NCBI RefSeq assembly: GCF_024198215.1
Contig: NZ_JAKCFA010000019.1
Location: forward strand, 124,001-188,000
DNA length: 64,000 nt
Direction of reading: 5' to 3'
Source: Myxococcus qinghaiensis
GTDB taxonomy: Bacteria; Myxococcota; Myxococcia; Myxococcales; Myxococcaceae
Shown one piece after another: positions 14,233 through 24,615 of the stretch (position 1 is the first letter of the stretch; each line of letters opens with the position of its first letter). A program made the translations under genes and the position numbers. The notes below the pieces were generated by a model. That model was not told the origin of the DNA. It saw only the letters and a list, made by a program, of their open reading frames with translations, and searched no databases.

Positions 14233-15330
14233 TCAGGGCTCCGGTGGGCGCAGCTTCCACGACAGCACCCGCCCGTCCTGGCCGAGCACGAACACCTGCT
14301 CACCCAGGACCACCGGCCGCGAGCGCAGCGCCGTGTCCGTGCGCAGGGAGAACGCGCGCTCCCATGTGGGCCGCTTCAAGGCCACGAGCCGCCCCTGTCG
14401 TCCGTGGGTAGGCACCAGCAGCATGTCGCCAGGCGCCTCCGCCACGCCGGTGGTGAGCGCGTCCGGCAGTCCCACCCGCGCCACTTCCTTCCCGTCCTCC
14501 GGAGAGAGCGCCACCAGCACCGCGGCGTCCTCCACGCGCGCGCCCACCCACAAGAGGCCCAGGGCCAGGGAGGGCGGGCTGGTGAGCTCCTTCGCGGGGC
14601 TCTGCTCCCACAGGGGCGCGCCATCCCCGGCCTTCAAGGCCCAGACGCGCTTGTCTCGCGTGCTGACGAAGAGGACCTCTCCGGAGACCTCCAGTCCCAG
14701 CACGCCCCGGACCTCCTGCCGCCAGGCCTTGGCCCCGTCCTCCGAGGACAGCGCCACCAGCCCCGCGTCCCCGAGCGCCACCACCAGTCGTCCATCGACC
14801 AGGACAGGGGAGGGGAGCCCGCGACGGACGTCCAGGTGGGCCTCCTCGGCCTTGGGCGGGGGCGTCCTCCACCGGACCTTCCCGGTGTCCACCGCGTGTG
14901 AACGCACCGCGCCATCCGGGGCCACCACGTAGACGGAGGCTCCGTCGGGAGATGCGACGAGGGGCGTGAGGACCGGGGGCTCGCCGGTGAGGCGCCAGCG
15001 CTCCGCTCCGTCCGCGAGGGCCAGGCGCACCAGGTCTCCGGCGACTGTTCCGACGATGACGCTGTCGCCGGCCACGACGGGCCGCGTCGCCACCTCCCGT
15101 CCGAGCGCCACCCGCCAGACCACGGCTCCGGCGCGGTCCAGCCGCACCACGGCGCCGGCCTCGTTGCCGGTGAGGACCCCGTCCGGCAGGGGTGTCAGTC
15201 CGGCACGGGAGGATGCATCCGTGGAGTACCGGAAGGCCGTCTCCGCGGGTTCCCGGCACCCCACGGCCATCACCAATGTCAGGGCGAGGGCGGGGGCGAG
15301 GTGCCTGCATGGACACGCGCGGGGCGACAT
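14233..15330 (-). CDS. PQQ-like beta-propeller lipoprotein
   Basis: A 365-residue exported lipoprotein: signal peptide with lipobox ending AVGC at about residue 25, followed by repeated propeller blades of the BamB/PQQ type (GAVVRLDRAGAVVWRVAL, GDLVRLALADGAERWRLTG, GAVRSHAVDTGKVRWRT, GLVALSSEDGAKAWRQEV, KRVWALKAGDGAPLWEQ). Such propellers act as protein-binding scaffolds, e.g. BamB in outer-membrane assembly; whether this is a BamB orthologue is uncertain. Divergent from the adenosine deaminase gene, with only 35 bp between starts. Permuted RNA 3 lies 63 bp downstream on the same strand. Confidence 0.72.
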   Translation of the reverse strand: MSPRACPCRHLAPALALTLVMAVGCREPAETAFRYSTDASSRAGLTPLPDGVLTGNEAGAVVRLDRAGAVVWRVALGREVATRPVVAGDSVIVGTVAGDLVRLALADGAERWRLTGEPPVLTPLVASPDGASVYVVAPDGAVRSHAVDTGKVRWRTPPPKAEEAHLDVRRGLPSPVLVDGRLVVALGDAGLVALSSEDGAKAWRQEVRGVLGLEVSGEVLFVSTRDKRVWALKAGDGAPLWEQSPAKELTSPPSLALGLLWVGARVEDAAVLVALSPEDGKEVARVGLPDALTTGVAEAPGDMLLVPTHGRQGRLVALKRPTWERAFSLRTDTALRSRPVVLGEQVFVLGQDGRVLSWKLRPPEP

Positions 15331-15365
15331 GGTTTGGAGGATGGCGTAAGGAAGGAAGTTCGACC

Positions 15366-16529
15366 ATGCCTACGATTCGTGACGACGAGATTCCCAGCGC
15401 CACCGGCATCCCTTCTGGAGCCCGGCGGACGGACTTCGTCCCGCCCCCCACGCTGGCGGTGACGGAAGAGCTGCTGCACGCCCTGCCCAAGACGGACCTG
15501 CATTGCCACCTGGATGGCTCGATGCGGGTGAAGACCATCCTCGAGCTCGCCGAGCAGCAGAAGGTCAAGCTGCCCTCGGACACCGTGGACGGACTGGCCA
15601 AGGCCATCCACATGGGTGAGGTCTGCGAGAGCCTGGAGGAGTACCTCGTCGCGTTCGACGTGACGCTCTCCGTGCTCCAGACGGCGGATGCCCTCTACCG
15701 CGCGGCCTACGAGCTGGCGGTGGACGCGGCGGCGGAGAACGTTCGGTGGCTGGAGGTGCGCTACTCGCCCGCGCTGCACCTGCAGAAGGGCCTGAAGATG
15801 ACCACCGTCATCGACTCGGTGCTCGAGGGCCTGCGGGTGGCCAAGCGCGAGACGGGCATCAAGTGCGGCGTCATCGTCTGCGGCATCCGCCACATCAATC
15901 CGCAGACGTCCATGCGGCTGGCGGAGCTGTCGGTGGCCTACAAGAACCGGGGCGTCATCGGCTTCGACCTCGCGGGCGCCGAGGCCAGCTTCCCGGCCAA
16001 GGACCACAAGGATGCCTTCCAGCTCATCCTGAAGAACAACGTCAACTGCACCGCCCACGCCGGCGAGGCGTACGGCCCCGAGTCCATCTCCCAGGCCATC
16101 CACAACCTGGGCTCGCACCGCATCGGCCACGGCACGCGGCTGCGCGAGGACGGGGACCTGCTCAACTACGTCAACGACCACCGGATTCCGCTGGAGGTCT
16201 GCCCCACGTCGAACGTGCAGACGGGCGCGGTGTCGAGCCTCTCCGCCCACCCGCTGAAGTTCTACTTCGACTACGGCCTGCGGGTGACCATCAACACCGA
16301 CAACCGCCTCATCACCGACACCACGGTGACGAAGGAGCTGTGGGTGGCCCACAAGGAGCTCGGCCTGTCGCTGGATGACCTGGCCACCATCATCGTCTCC
16401 GGCTTCAAGAGCGCCTTCCTCCCGTTCCGCGAGAAGCAGGACATGCTGCGGCTGGTGAACGAGGAGATCGCCACCACGCTGGCCGCCTTCGACAAGAAGC
16501 GGCATGTGCCCGTGAAGCAGCCGGCGTGA
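15366..16529 (+). CDS. add: Adenosine deaminase
   Basis: A 387-residue zinc enzyme that converts adenosine to inosine in purine salvage. Metal and catalytic motifs are intact: TDLHCHLDGS (H-x-H), the HAGEAYGPES segment with catalytic His-Ala-Gly-Glu, GSHRIGHGTRL, and INTDNRLITDT, where Asp is a zinc ligand. I chose the ATG at 15366, preceded by AAGGAAGG; the frame remains open further upstream but overlaps the divergent lipoprotein. The first 35 residues are an extra, probably flexible, extension. Monocistronic by spacing. Confidence 0.9.
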   Translation: MPTIRDDEIPSATGIPSGARRTDFVPPPTLAVTEELLHALPKTDLHCHLDGSMRVKTILELAEQQKVKLPSDTVDGLAKAIHMGEVCESLEEYLVAFDVTLSVLQTADALYRAAYELAVDAAAENVRWLEVRYSPALHLQKGLKMTTVIDSVLEGLRVAKRETGIKCGVIVCGIRHINPQTSMRLAELSVAYKNRGVIGFDLAGAEASFPAKDHKDAFQLILKNNVNCTAHAGEAYGPESISQAIHNLGSHRIGHGTRLREDGDLLNYVNDHRIPLEVCPTSNVQTGAVSSLSAHPLKFYFDYGLRVTINTDNRLITDTTVTKELWVAHKELGLSLDDLATIIVSGFKSAFLPFREKQDMLRLVNEEIATTLAAFDKKRHVPVKQPA

Positions 16530-16634
16530 TGGCGTAGCCTCCGGTGCGTGCGCGGCGTCATCAGCCACGCACCGGTGTCCAGGCCGGAGGCGCTCGCGCG
16601 CTTCCGGTGCCGTGGCCCGCGAAGGAGTGCGCAC

Positions 16635-17414
16635 ATGGACCTGGAGCTGGGTGGCAAGGTGGTGTTGGTGACGGGCGGCTCGGATGGGCTGGGGGCGGCG
16701 GTGGCCCGGAGGCTCGTCCGGGAAGGGGCGAAGGTCGCCCTGTGTGCCCGGGGCGCGGAGCGGCTGGAGGCCACGGCCTCGGCCCTGCGCGCGGAGGGCG
16801 GTGACGTCCTCGCCGTTCAGGCGGACGTGTCCAAGGCGTGGGAAGTGGAGCACTTCGTGGACGCGGCCCATGCGCGGTGGGGGCGGGTGGACGCGCTGGT
16901 GAACAACGCCGGTACCGCCGCGGCCCGTCCGTTCGCCTCGGTGACGGACTCGGAGTGGGAGACGGACCTCCAGCTCAAGTTGTTCGCGGCGGTGCGCGCG
17001 TCGCGGCACGTGCTGCCCCACCTGAGCGAGTCGGGCGGCGGGTCCATCGTCAACGTGCTGTCGATTGGCGCGAAGATGCCTGGGGCGCAGTCGACGCCGT
17101 CCTCGGTGTCGCGCGCGGCGGGCATGGCGCTGACGAAGGCGCTGTCGAAGGAACTCGGAGCGAAGAACATCCGCGTGAATGCCGTGCTCGTGGGCATCAT
17201 CGAGAGCGGCCAGTGGGTGCGCCGGGCGCAGGAGCTGGGCAAGTCGGTGGAGTCGTTCCAGGCGGAGATGGCGCGCAACGCGGGCATCCCCCTGGGTCGG
17301 GTGGGCCGCGCCGAGGAGTTCGCGGACGTCGTCGCCTTCCTGCTGTCTCCTCGTGGTGGCTACATCAGTGGCACGGCCATCAACGTCGACGGCGGCTTGT
17401 CCGGGGCGATGTAG
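16635..17414 (+). CDS. Short-chain dehydrogenase/reductase-family protein lacking the catalytic Tyr/Lys
   Basis: A 259-residue Rossmann protein of the classical SDR family. Cofactor motif TGGSDGLG, NNAG and the C-terminal INVDGG are present, as is the Ser of the active site (VNVLSIGA). Where the Tyr-x3-Lys catalytic pair should be, the sequence reads SSVSRAAGMALTKA, so Tyr is replaced by Ser and Lys by Arg. The protein may have a non-reductase role or use other residues; related SDRs with this substitution exist, but their activity is unclear to me. Start ATG at 16635 follows GAAGGAG. Its nearest co-directional neighbour is rtcB after a 291-bp gap, in which I see nothing recognisable. Confidence 0.8.
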   Translation: MDLELGGKVVLVTGGSDGLGAAVARRLVREGAKVALCARGAERLEATASALRAEGGDVLAVQADVSKAWEVEHFVDAAHARWGRVDALVNNAGTAAARPFASVTDSEWETDLQLKLFAAVRASRHVLPHLSESGGGSIVNVLSIGAKMPGAQSTPSSVSRAAGMALTKALSKELGAKNIRVNAVLVGIIESGQWVRRAQELGKSVESFQAEMARNAGIPLGRVGRAEEFADVVAFLLSPRGGYISGTAINVDGGLSGAM

Positions 17415-17705
17415 TCCCGACGCGAGGCCCGGCTCGCGGTCATGTGCCGCTGGGCCGAGCGGGTGCTTGCCGTCGTGTGACGCGGGACACGGCGGGCCGC
17501 GACCTGGCGTGGAGTGTGGTGGCCATGAGGCCGCCCCGGTGGACTGTTTCGTCAGCCTGCGGCGCGGTCCGCGTCCCTGCGCGGTGAGGATGGCTTTCGA
17601 GCCGTCCGGCGACCGCGGCTGCTGACCCAAGGTCCACCATCTCTCTCCGCCACGTCTCCCCGAGAGGCTCGTCCGCGAGCACCGGGGCATTCCCTGAGTT
17701 GGGTC

Positions 17706-19130
17706 ATGCAGCCGAAACTGAATCGGCTCCTGCGGGCGCTTGCCCGCGAGGGGCTCGAGGTGACCTATGACGGTCATCTCTACACCGTGCGCCTCCTCGG
17801 TGACGCGAACGCGCCACCCGCCGAGGTGCTTCTTCCTCCTGACCTGCCCGTCGAGGGCAAGGCCTTCCAACAACTCGCTCAGCTCGCCGCCCTGAAGCAC
17901 CCGGGTGGTGGCGAGGTGCTGCGCGTGCGCGCCACCCCTGACTTCCACCCGGGCGACTCCGGCGTGGCCATCGGCTCGGTGCTGCACACGCGGGGGCTCG
18001 TCGTCCCGGGCGCCGTGGGCACCGACATCAACTGCGGCATGCGCTTGCATGTCGCGGACCTCTCCGTGGAGGACTTCCTGGCGCGACGAGACGACTTCGT
18101 CGAGCGCATGAAGGGCCACTACTTCTTCGGCACGAGGGACGTGGCGATGTCCTCGCGCGCGTCCACGGCCCTGCTGCGCGACGGCATCCCAGGCTGGCTC
18201 CTGGAGACGCTGGACGCACCGCTGGGCTGCGCGAAAGCGGCGGACCTGGCGCAGCTCGACGCGGAGGTGGGCCGCATCCACCTGGGCGGCGCGCTGCACG
18301 GCAACCCGAGCTGGGCTCCGGACGCACTCACCCGCGAGGGCGTGGTGCGCGACGCGGGCCTGGGCACCATCGGCGGAGGCAACCACTTCGTCGAGGTGCA
18401 GCGCGTGGAGGCCGTCGAGGACCGGGCGCGAGCCTGGGAGTGGGGCGTCCGCGAAGGGCAGCTGGCGTTCATGATTCACACCGGCAGCCGCGACGTGGGC
18501 AAACACGTCGGGGTGGCCTGGCGTGAGCGCACCCGCAAGGCCTGGCCCCAGGGGGCTCCCTTCCCGGAGAGCGGCATCCTCCCGCTGGCGGACGAGGCGC
18601 TCGTCGCCGGCTACCTGGAGGCCGAGGCCACCGCCGCCAACTACGCCTTCCTCAACCGCCTGCTGCTCGCGGAGCTGTTGCGACAGACGCTGCGCGAGCT
18701 GTTCGGCGACGTGGAGGCACCGCTTGTCTACGACGTACCGCACAACCTCACCCTCCCGTACGAGGGGGGCTGGTTGGCGCGCAAGGGCGCCTGCCCCGCG
18801 GGCGCCGAGCAGCCCGTCATCATCCCTGGCTCCATGGGCGCCACGTCCTTCCTCATGGTGGGGTGTGGTGATGCGCGGGCGCTGGAGTCCGCGTCCCATG
18901 GCGCGGGACGGGCGCGCTCGCGCTTCTCCCTGTCACGGGGTGGGGCGGACCAGAGCGAGGCGGCGCTGGGCCTGAAGGGCGTGGACTGCATCACCCTGCG
19001 CTCGGAGCGACGGGTGGAGGAGGCCCCCGCCGCCTACAAGCCCATCCGTCCCGTCGTCGACTCGCAGGTGAAGGCCGGCATCGTCCGCGAGGTGGCGCGT
19101 CTGGCGCCCTTGCTCACCTTCAAGGCGTGA
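17706..19130 (+). CDS. rtcB: RtcB-family RNA 3'-phosphate ligase
   Basis: A 474-residue RtcB protein. RtcB joins RNA 2',3'-cyclic-phosphate or 3'-phosphate ends to 5'-OH ends through a GMP intermediate, using manganese. Diagnostic motifs: PDFHPGDSGVAIGSV, GTDINCGMRL (metal ligands D107 and C110), GGGNHFVEV, HTGSRDVG, DVPHNLTLP, IPGSMGATSF and SHGAGRARSR, where the His is the guanylylated residue. From memory, M. xanthus carries several RtcB paralogues, some with altered (capping) activity; which one this is cannot be told. No rtcA, rtcR or archease gene is adjacent. The permuted tRNA-like RNAs and phosphatase lie 3.5-12 kb away on the other strand, so a shared RNA-repair role is plausible but not shown. 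Confidence 0.92.
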   Translation: MQPKLNRLLRALAREGLEVTYDGHLYTVRLLGDANAPPAEVLLPPDLPVEGKAFQQLAQLAALKHPGGGEVLRVRATPDFHPGDSGVAIGSVLHTRGLVVPGAVGTDINCGMRLHVADLSVEDFLARRDDFVERMKGHYFFGTRDVAMSSRASTALLRDGIPGWLLETLDAPLGCAKAADLAQLDAEVGRIHLGGALHGNPSWAPDALTREGVVRDAGLGTIGGGNHFVEVQRVEAVEDRARAWEWGVREGQLAFMIHTGSRDVGKHVGVAWRERTRKAWPQGAPFPESGILPLADEALVAGYLEAEATAANYAFLNRLLLAELLRQTLRELFGDVEAPLVYDVPHNLTLPYEGGWLARKGACPAGAEQPVIIPGSMGATSFLMVGCGDARALESASHGAGRARSRFSLSRGGADQSEAALGLKGVDCITLRSERRVEEAPAAYKPIRPVVDSQVKAGIVREVARLAPLLTFKA

Positions 19131-19257
19131 GCCTGACGACGACTGGGGGACGGTGCGGCGCCATTTCGCTTGGTGTCCGCACCGTCTCCTGATTGGAATG
19201 CACGCCATCCTGGGCCATGGGCCCATGCACCCTTCACGCGTCACGGGAGCTGGAAAC

Positions 19258-19725
19258 ATGGAGAACACATACGGCGTCCCCGCGGGAGATGGCTTCCCCG
19301 GTACGAACCCGAAGGAGGCCGTGTCCCTGCCGGCCATCCTCCTGATGGTCACCTCCGCGGTGACGTTCCTGTGGGCCCTCACCAACCTGGCGACGCCCGT
19401 GGGGCCGGAGCAGCTGGAGCAGCTCTACAACGACCCGAACCTGGCGCAGTACCGGGACGTGCTGGAGCAGAACAAGGGGACCATCGACTGGTTCGTCTCC
19501 ATGGGCGGCCGGTTGGCGATGTTCGGCCCCGTCATCCTCCTCAATGCGCTCACCTTCTTCGGCGCGTTCAAGATGCGGCAGCTCCAGAGCCGCGGACTGG
19601 CCATGGCGGGAGCCATCGCGTCGCTCGTGCCATGCTGTGGCACCTGTGGCTGCCTTGCCCTGCCCATCGGCATCTGGGCGCTGGTGGTCCTGGCCAAGCC
19701 CGAGGTGAAGGCCGCCTTCAGGTAG
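19258..19725 (+). CDS. Small membrane protein, unknown function
   Basis: A 155-residue protein with three predicted membrane segments: residues 20-42 (LPAILLMVTSAVTFLWALTN), about 88-108 (LAMFGPVILLNALTFFGAF) and about 115-150, the last split by a cysteine-rich turn PCCGTCGC. The first loop is acidic and helical (LEQLYNDPNLAQYRDVLEQN). The Cys cluster could bind a metal or be an artefact of a tight turn. No family name recognised. Start ATG at 19258 follows GGGAGCTGG. Its last 8 bp overlap the convergent acetyltransferase gene. Confidence 0.65.
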   Translation: MENTYGVPAGDGFPGTNPKEAVSLPAILLMVTSAVTFLWALTNLATPVGPEQLEQLYNDPNLAQYRDVLEQNKGTIDWFVSMGGRLAMFGPVILLNALTFFGAFKMRQLQSRGLAMAGAIASLVPCCGTCGCLALPIGIWALVVLAKPEVKAAFR

Positions 19726-20251
19726 ACGTCATCGCTCCGGCGCTCGGCTCGCGCCGCGAGGAGACCATGGGCCTGCGCTTCTGCATCCGCACGCAGGCCA
19801 GCTGCACCCGCTGCGTCAGCGGCCGGCTGGCCGGGTGCAGCGACACGTAGCCCCGGTGCCGGTAGAAGTCCTCCGCGTTGAGGCTGGCATCCAGGCCCAA
19901 CAGCGGCGTGCCGTCACCCCAGGCCACCGACTCCAGCGCGGCGAGCAACCGGGAGCCGACGCCGTGGCCCACCTCGTCTGGCACCACGTAGAGGGCCTCC
20001 AGCTCTCCGGCGCGGCAGTTGAGCTGGCCGAAGCCGACGAGGCGCCGGCCTCGCTCCGCCACCAGCACCGTGCGCGGCCGGTCCGGCCGGAGATAGCCCT
20101 CCGGACGGAGCAGGCTCACCCAGGTGTTCAGCTCATCGGGGGCATAGACACCCTGGCACAGCGTCTCCACCGCCTCGGTGTGGACACGCCACAGCGCGCG
20201 ACGGTCCGAGTCGCGCGCTGGCCGCAGGTGAAGGCCCCCCGATGAGACCAT
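19718..20251 (-). CDS. GNAT-family N-acetyltransferase
   Basis: A 177-residue acetyltransferase of the GNAT fold: an N-terminal LRPARDSDRRALWRVH strand-helix, a core LEALYVVPDEVGHGVGSRLLAALE containing the acetyl-CoA pyrophosphate-binding pattern (V-x-G-H-G-V-G-S), and the C-terminal LNAEDFYRHRGYV segment typical of the family. The acceptor substrate cannot be predicted. Six bp downstream of glgC on the same strand, so probably co-transcribed with it. Confidence 0.8.
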   Translation of the reverse strand: MVSSGGLHLRPARDSDRRALWRVHTEAVETLCQGVYAPDELNTWVSLLRPEGYLRPDRPRTVLVAERGRRLVGFGQLNCRAGELEALYVVPDEVGHGVGSRLLAALESVAWGDGTPLLGLDASLNAEDFYRHRGYVSLHPASRPLTQRVQLACVRMQKRRPMVSSRREPSAGAMTST

Positions 20252-20257
20252 GACCGC

Positions 20258-21487
20258 TCACACCACCTTCATGCCCTTGGGAATGACGACGACGCCATCT
20301 GGCGTGACGTGGAAGCGCCGCTTGTCCTCCACCGGGTCGTAGCCAATGGTCGTCCCCGGCGGAATCTCCACGTTCTTGTCGATGATGGCCTTCCGGATGC
20401 GGCTGCGGCGGCCGATGGTGACGTTCTCGAAGAGGATGGACGCCTCCACTTCCGAGTACGAGTTGACGCGCACCTTCGGAGACAGCACGGAGCGATTCAC
20501 GCGCCCGCCGGAGAGGATGCAGCCCTCCGCCACCAGCGAGTCCGTGGCGTAGCCGACCCGCTGGTTGTCCTTGTCCGCGAAGACGAACTTGGCCGGAGGG
20601 TAGTTGTTGGACTGCGTGTGGATGGGCCAGCGGTCGTTGTACAGGTTGAAGATGGGGTCCACCTCCACCAGCTCCATGTTGGACTGGTAGTAGATGTCGA
20701 TGTTCCCCACGTCCCGCCAGTAGCCGCGCTCCTTGCCCTCCTGCCCGGCAATCTCGTTCTGCGCGAAGTCGTACACGTACACCGGCGCCGTCTTGTACAG
20801 CTCGCTGATGATGGACTTGCCGAAGTCGTGAGCGCTCGTCTCGTTGGCCGCGTCGCGCACCACCTCCTGCACCAGGACCTCGGTGGTGAAGAGGTAGTTG
20901 CCCATGGAGGCCAGGCACATCTTCGGGTTGCCCGGCATGGGCGGCGGGTCCTTGGGCTTCTCCAGGAACGCGCGCATGCGCCCGTCGGGGCCCACGTCGA
21001 TGATGCCGAAGTCGCGCCCCTGCTCAATCGGGACGGGGATGGCCGCCACGGTGCACGCGGCCCGCTTGGACACGTGGAAGTCGAGCATCTGCCGCGTGTC
21101 CATCCGGTACACGTGGTCCGCGCCGAAGACGAAGATGAAGTCCGGCTCCTCGTCGGTGATGATGTTGAGGTTCTGGTAGATGGCGTCGACGCTGCCTTTG
21201 TACCAGTCCACGCCGGTGCGCATTTGCGCGGGCACCGCTTCCACGTAGTGGCCCAGGAAGGCCGACATCCGCCAGGCGCGGGACAGGTGGTTGTTGAGCG
21301 AGTCGCTCTTGTATTGGGTGAGCACCTTGACCCGGTAGACTCCCGAGTTGGTGAAGTTGGACAGGGCGAAATCGATGATGCGGTAGCGTCCCCCGAAGGG
21401 AACGGCGGGCTTGGCCCGCTCACGGGTGAGGGGCTCCAGGCGCGTACCCGCGCCGCCCGCCAGAATCATCGCCAGGACTTTGGACAT
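20258..21487 (-). CDS. glgC: Glucose-1-phosphate adenylyltransferase
   Basis: A 409-residue ADP-glucose pyrophosphorylase, the first committed step of glycogen synthesis. The nucleotidyl-transferase domain begins [29 protein letters not shown] with the Lys of the regulatory/catalytic region. GADHVYRMD supplies the metal-binding Asp, and [16 protein letters not shown] is the GlgC signature. The C-terminal third is a left-handed beta-helix (INRSV-type repeats, [15 protein letters not shown]). I chose the ATG at 21487. It can be linked functionally to glgX and treY at 34249-39485. Confidence 0.93.
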   Translation of the reverse strand: MSKVLAMILAGGAGTRLEPLTRERAKPAVPFGGRYRIIDFALSNFTNSGVYRVKVLTQYKSDSLNNHLSRAWRMSAFLGHYVEAVPAQMRTGVDWYKGSVDAIYQNLNIITDEEPDFIFVFGADHVYRMDTRQMLDFHVSKRAACTVAAIPVPIEQGRDFGIIDVGPDGRMRAFLEKPKDPPPMPGNPKMCLASMGNYLFTTEVLVQEVVRDAANETSAHDFGKSIISELYKTAPVYVYDFAQNEIAGQEGKERGYWRDVGNIDIYYQSNMELVEVDPIFNLYNDRWPIHTQSNNYPPAKFVFADKDNQRVGYATDSLVAEGCILSGGRVNRSVLSPKVRVNSYSEVEASILFENVTIGRRSRIRKAIIDKNVEIPPGTTIGYDPVEDKRRFHVTPDGVVVIPKGMKVV

Positions 21488-21714
21488 AGTTGAGCCGGAC
21501 GTTAGTCCGCGCCCTTCGGGCGACAAGGCCGCCGAGGCCTGCTCGGTTGCCTTCGTTGAGTGCTCAACCGCCCGGCCACGTCCTTCCCACCGGGCGGGAC
21601 TCCCCAGATGTGGGACATGGTCGCCGTCGGGGGCGTCCCCGGAGCGCCTGGATGCACGGTTCCCGCTGGGGTTGCTTGGCTTCCGAAAAGGGGGTCGTGC
21701 TAGCCTTGGCGGCG

Positions 21715-22593
<879 letters not shown>

Positions 22594-22595
22594 TC

Positions 22596-22751
22596 ATGGC
22601 GCAAGGCGAGCAGGGCCCTTCCATGCTGGCGCGGCTGGTGCTCGTGCTGCTCGGGCTGGGCTTCCTGGGCGCCGCGTGGGTGTGGAGCCACCGCTCCGAG
22701 CCCTGGGCGGGGCAGATGGTGGACCGCGCCCGCGAGACGGTGGAGCGGTAG
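22596..22751 (+). CDS. Small single-pass membrane protein
   Basis: A 51-residue protein whose ATG lies 2 bp after the diguanylate cyclase stop, so it is almost certainly co-translated with it. It has one hydrophobic helix (LARLVLVLLGLGFLGAAWVW) and a basic/acidic tail (DRARETVER). No family recognised. It could anchor or modulate the upstream cyclase. The following 264 bp to 23015 show no gene or clear regulatory element. Confidence 0.5.
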   Translation: MAQGEQGPSMLARLVLVLLGLGFLGAAWVWSHRSEPWAGQMVDRARETVER

Positions 22752-23015
22752 GGCCGCTGAAGCCCCGCGCCCTTTCGATTTCCCGCTGACCGCTCGTCAT
22801 CCTGGACGCTGTCCGAGGCCTGGAGTGCGTCCTCGCTCGCCTCGCCGTCACGGCGTGCTCGGGTGCGTCCGGGCCGGGAGCCTCGTGTGTCCGGACAAGC
22901 CACCTCGGTGTCATGGTCCAACGTCCCTGGCGTCTGGGCCGCACGGGTTGGAATCAACGATGTCGAAGCGTGAGTCCTCGGGATGGGAACACCTGAAGCA
23001 GGGGAGGGTGATGCG

Positions 23016-24569
23016 ATGACGAAGTCGCAGGATGCCGTGGGTGGAGCGCCTCTCCTGGCGGGACGCAGGGAGTGGATTGGCCTGGTGGTGCTCGCGCTCC
23101 CCACGCTGCTCATCTCGGTGGATGTCAGCGTGCTCTACCTGGCGCTGCCGCACCTGAGCGCGGAGCTGGGGGCGAGCAGCGTCCAGCAGCTGTGGATCAT
23201 GGACATCTACGGCTTCATGCTCTCCGGCCTGCTCGTGACGATGGGCACGCTGGGAGACCGCATCGGCCGGCGCAAGCTGCTGCTGATAGGCGCGTCGGCC
23301 TTCTGTCTCGCGTCGGTGGCGGCGGCGTACTCCCGTACCCCGGAGATGCTCATCGCCTCGCGGGCCGCGCTGGGCATGGCCGGTGCGACGCTGATGCCGT
23401 CCACGCTGGCGCTCATCAGCAACATGTTCCAGGTGCCCCAGCAGCGCTCGCTGGCCATTGCTGTCTGGCTCAACTGCTTCCTGCTGGGCATGGTCATCGC
23501 GCCGCTGCTCGGAGGGCTGCTGTTGCAGCACTTCTGGTGGGGCGCCGCGTTCCTGATGGGCGTGCCGGTGATGGGGGTGTTGCTGGTGGCGGCGCCGCTG
23601 TTGCTCCCCGAATACAAGGACCCTTCGGGCGGCCGCGTGGAGCTGACCAGCGTGGCGTTGTCCCTGGCCACGATTCTCCCCACCGTCTACGGCCTCAAGC
23701 AGCTGGCCCGCTACGGCTGGCATCCGCTGCCCGCCACCGTGCTGCTGGGGGGACTCGCCCTGGGCGTGGTGTTCGTCCGGAGGCAGCGGCGGTTGGAGCA
23801 TCCCTTGTTGGACCCCCGGCTGTTCGCGAACCGGGCGTTCAGCGCGACGCTGGTCATCATGCTGTTCATGGCCGTCTGCTCGGGCGGGATGGCCCTGCTC
23901 GTCCCCATGTACTTCCAATTGGTCGCGGGCCTGTCGCCCCTGGACGCCGGGCTGCGGATGGTGCCGCAGATGGTGGGGATGATGGCGGGCTCGCTCCTGG
24001 GGCCCTTCATCATCCGGAAGATGCGTCCGGGCTTCGTCATGGCCGCGGGGCTGATGTTGTCGGGCCTGGGCTATGGGGTGATGACCCAGGCGGACAGCGT
24101 GAGTGGAGGCCTGTTGCTGGTGGTCGGCACCGTCGTGGCGGCCATCGGCTTCGCGCCCATGGCCGTGCTGGGCACGGACCTGGTGGTGGGCTCGGCGCCT
24201 CCGGAGAAGGCCGGCTCCGCGGCCTCGACTTCGGAGACCGCCAATGAGCTGGGCTTCGCCCTGGGCGTCGCGGTGATGGGCAGCCTGGGCACCTTCATCT
24301 ACCGCAAGCGGATGGACGCGGTGGTGTCGTCCGAAGTCCCGGTGGAGGTCGCCGACCGCGTGCGCGAGAGCCTCATCGGTGCGTCGGCCGTGGCGCCCTC
24401 GCTCTCCCCTTCGCTCCGGGAGGCCCTGCTGGTGCCCGCGAGGGAGTCCTTCACCCTGGGACTCAACACCGCGGCGGCGATTGGCGCGGTGGTGTTCCTG
24501 GCGCTCTCCGTCCTCGCGGCGGTGACGCTGCGCAACGTCCGTCCGGGACACCACACCGGAGACGGGTGA
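23016..24569 (+). CDS. MFS multidrug exporter (EmrB/QacA, 14-TM type)
   Basis: A 517-residue drug:H+ antiporter of the DHA2 group. The inner-membrane protein has about 14 hydrophobic helices. Family motifs are visible: SVDVSVLYLALPHLSAELGAS (motif D1), GTLGDRIGRRKLLLIG (motif A between helices 2 and 3), and SRAALGMAGATLMPSTLALISNMF (motif B). I chose the ATG at 23016 because CAGGGGAGGG lies just upstream; an earlier ATG at 22983 has no such site. No regulator gene is adjacent. Confidence 0.88.
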   Translation: MTKSQDAVGGAPLLAGRREWIGLVVLALPTLLISVDVSVLYLALPHLSAELGASSVQQLWIMDIYGFMLSGLLVTMGTLGDRIGRRKLLLIGASAFCLASVAAAYSRTPEMLIASRAALGMAGATLMPSTLALISNMFQVPQQRSLAIAVWLNCFLLGMVIAPLLGGLLLQHFWWGAAFLMGVPVMGVLLVAAPLLLPEYKDPSGGRVELTSVALSLATILPTVYGLKQLARYGWHPLPATVLLGGLALGVVFVRRQRRLEHPLLDPRLFANRAFSATLVIMLFMAVCSGGMALLVPMYFQLVAGLSPLDAGLRMVPQMVGMMAGSLLGPFIIRKMRPGFVMAAGLMLSGLGYGVMTQADSVSGGLLLVVGTVVAAIGFAPMAVLGTDLVVGSAPPEKAGSAASTSETANELGFALGVAVMGSLGTFIYRKRMDAVVSSEVPVEVADRVRESLIGASAVAPSLSPSLREALLVPARESFTLGLNTAAAIGAVVFLALSVLAAVTLRNVRPGHHTGDG

Positions 24570-24615
24570 CGCGCCGCCCGTCGTAAAGCGGCGCTCACCC
24601 GTGTGCGCGAGAAGC

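Noticed and set aside
17415-17705. A fourth permuted RNA or Y RNA just upstream of rtcB
   Set aside because: No TTCGANT T-loop, D-arm or GCGCCCGGC/ACTCGGGCGC stem could be found on either strand.
11073-18899. Very long open frames antisense to pcrA, add and rtcB
   Set aside because: They are high-GC shadows of strongly recognisable genes, with Arg/His/Leu-rich, motif-free translations. Similar frames opposite elbD and treY were dropped for the same reason.
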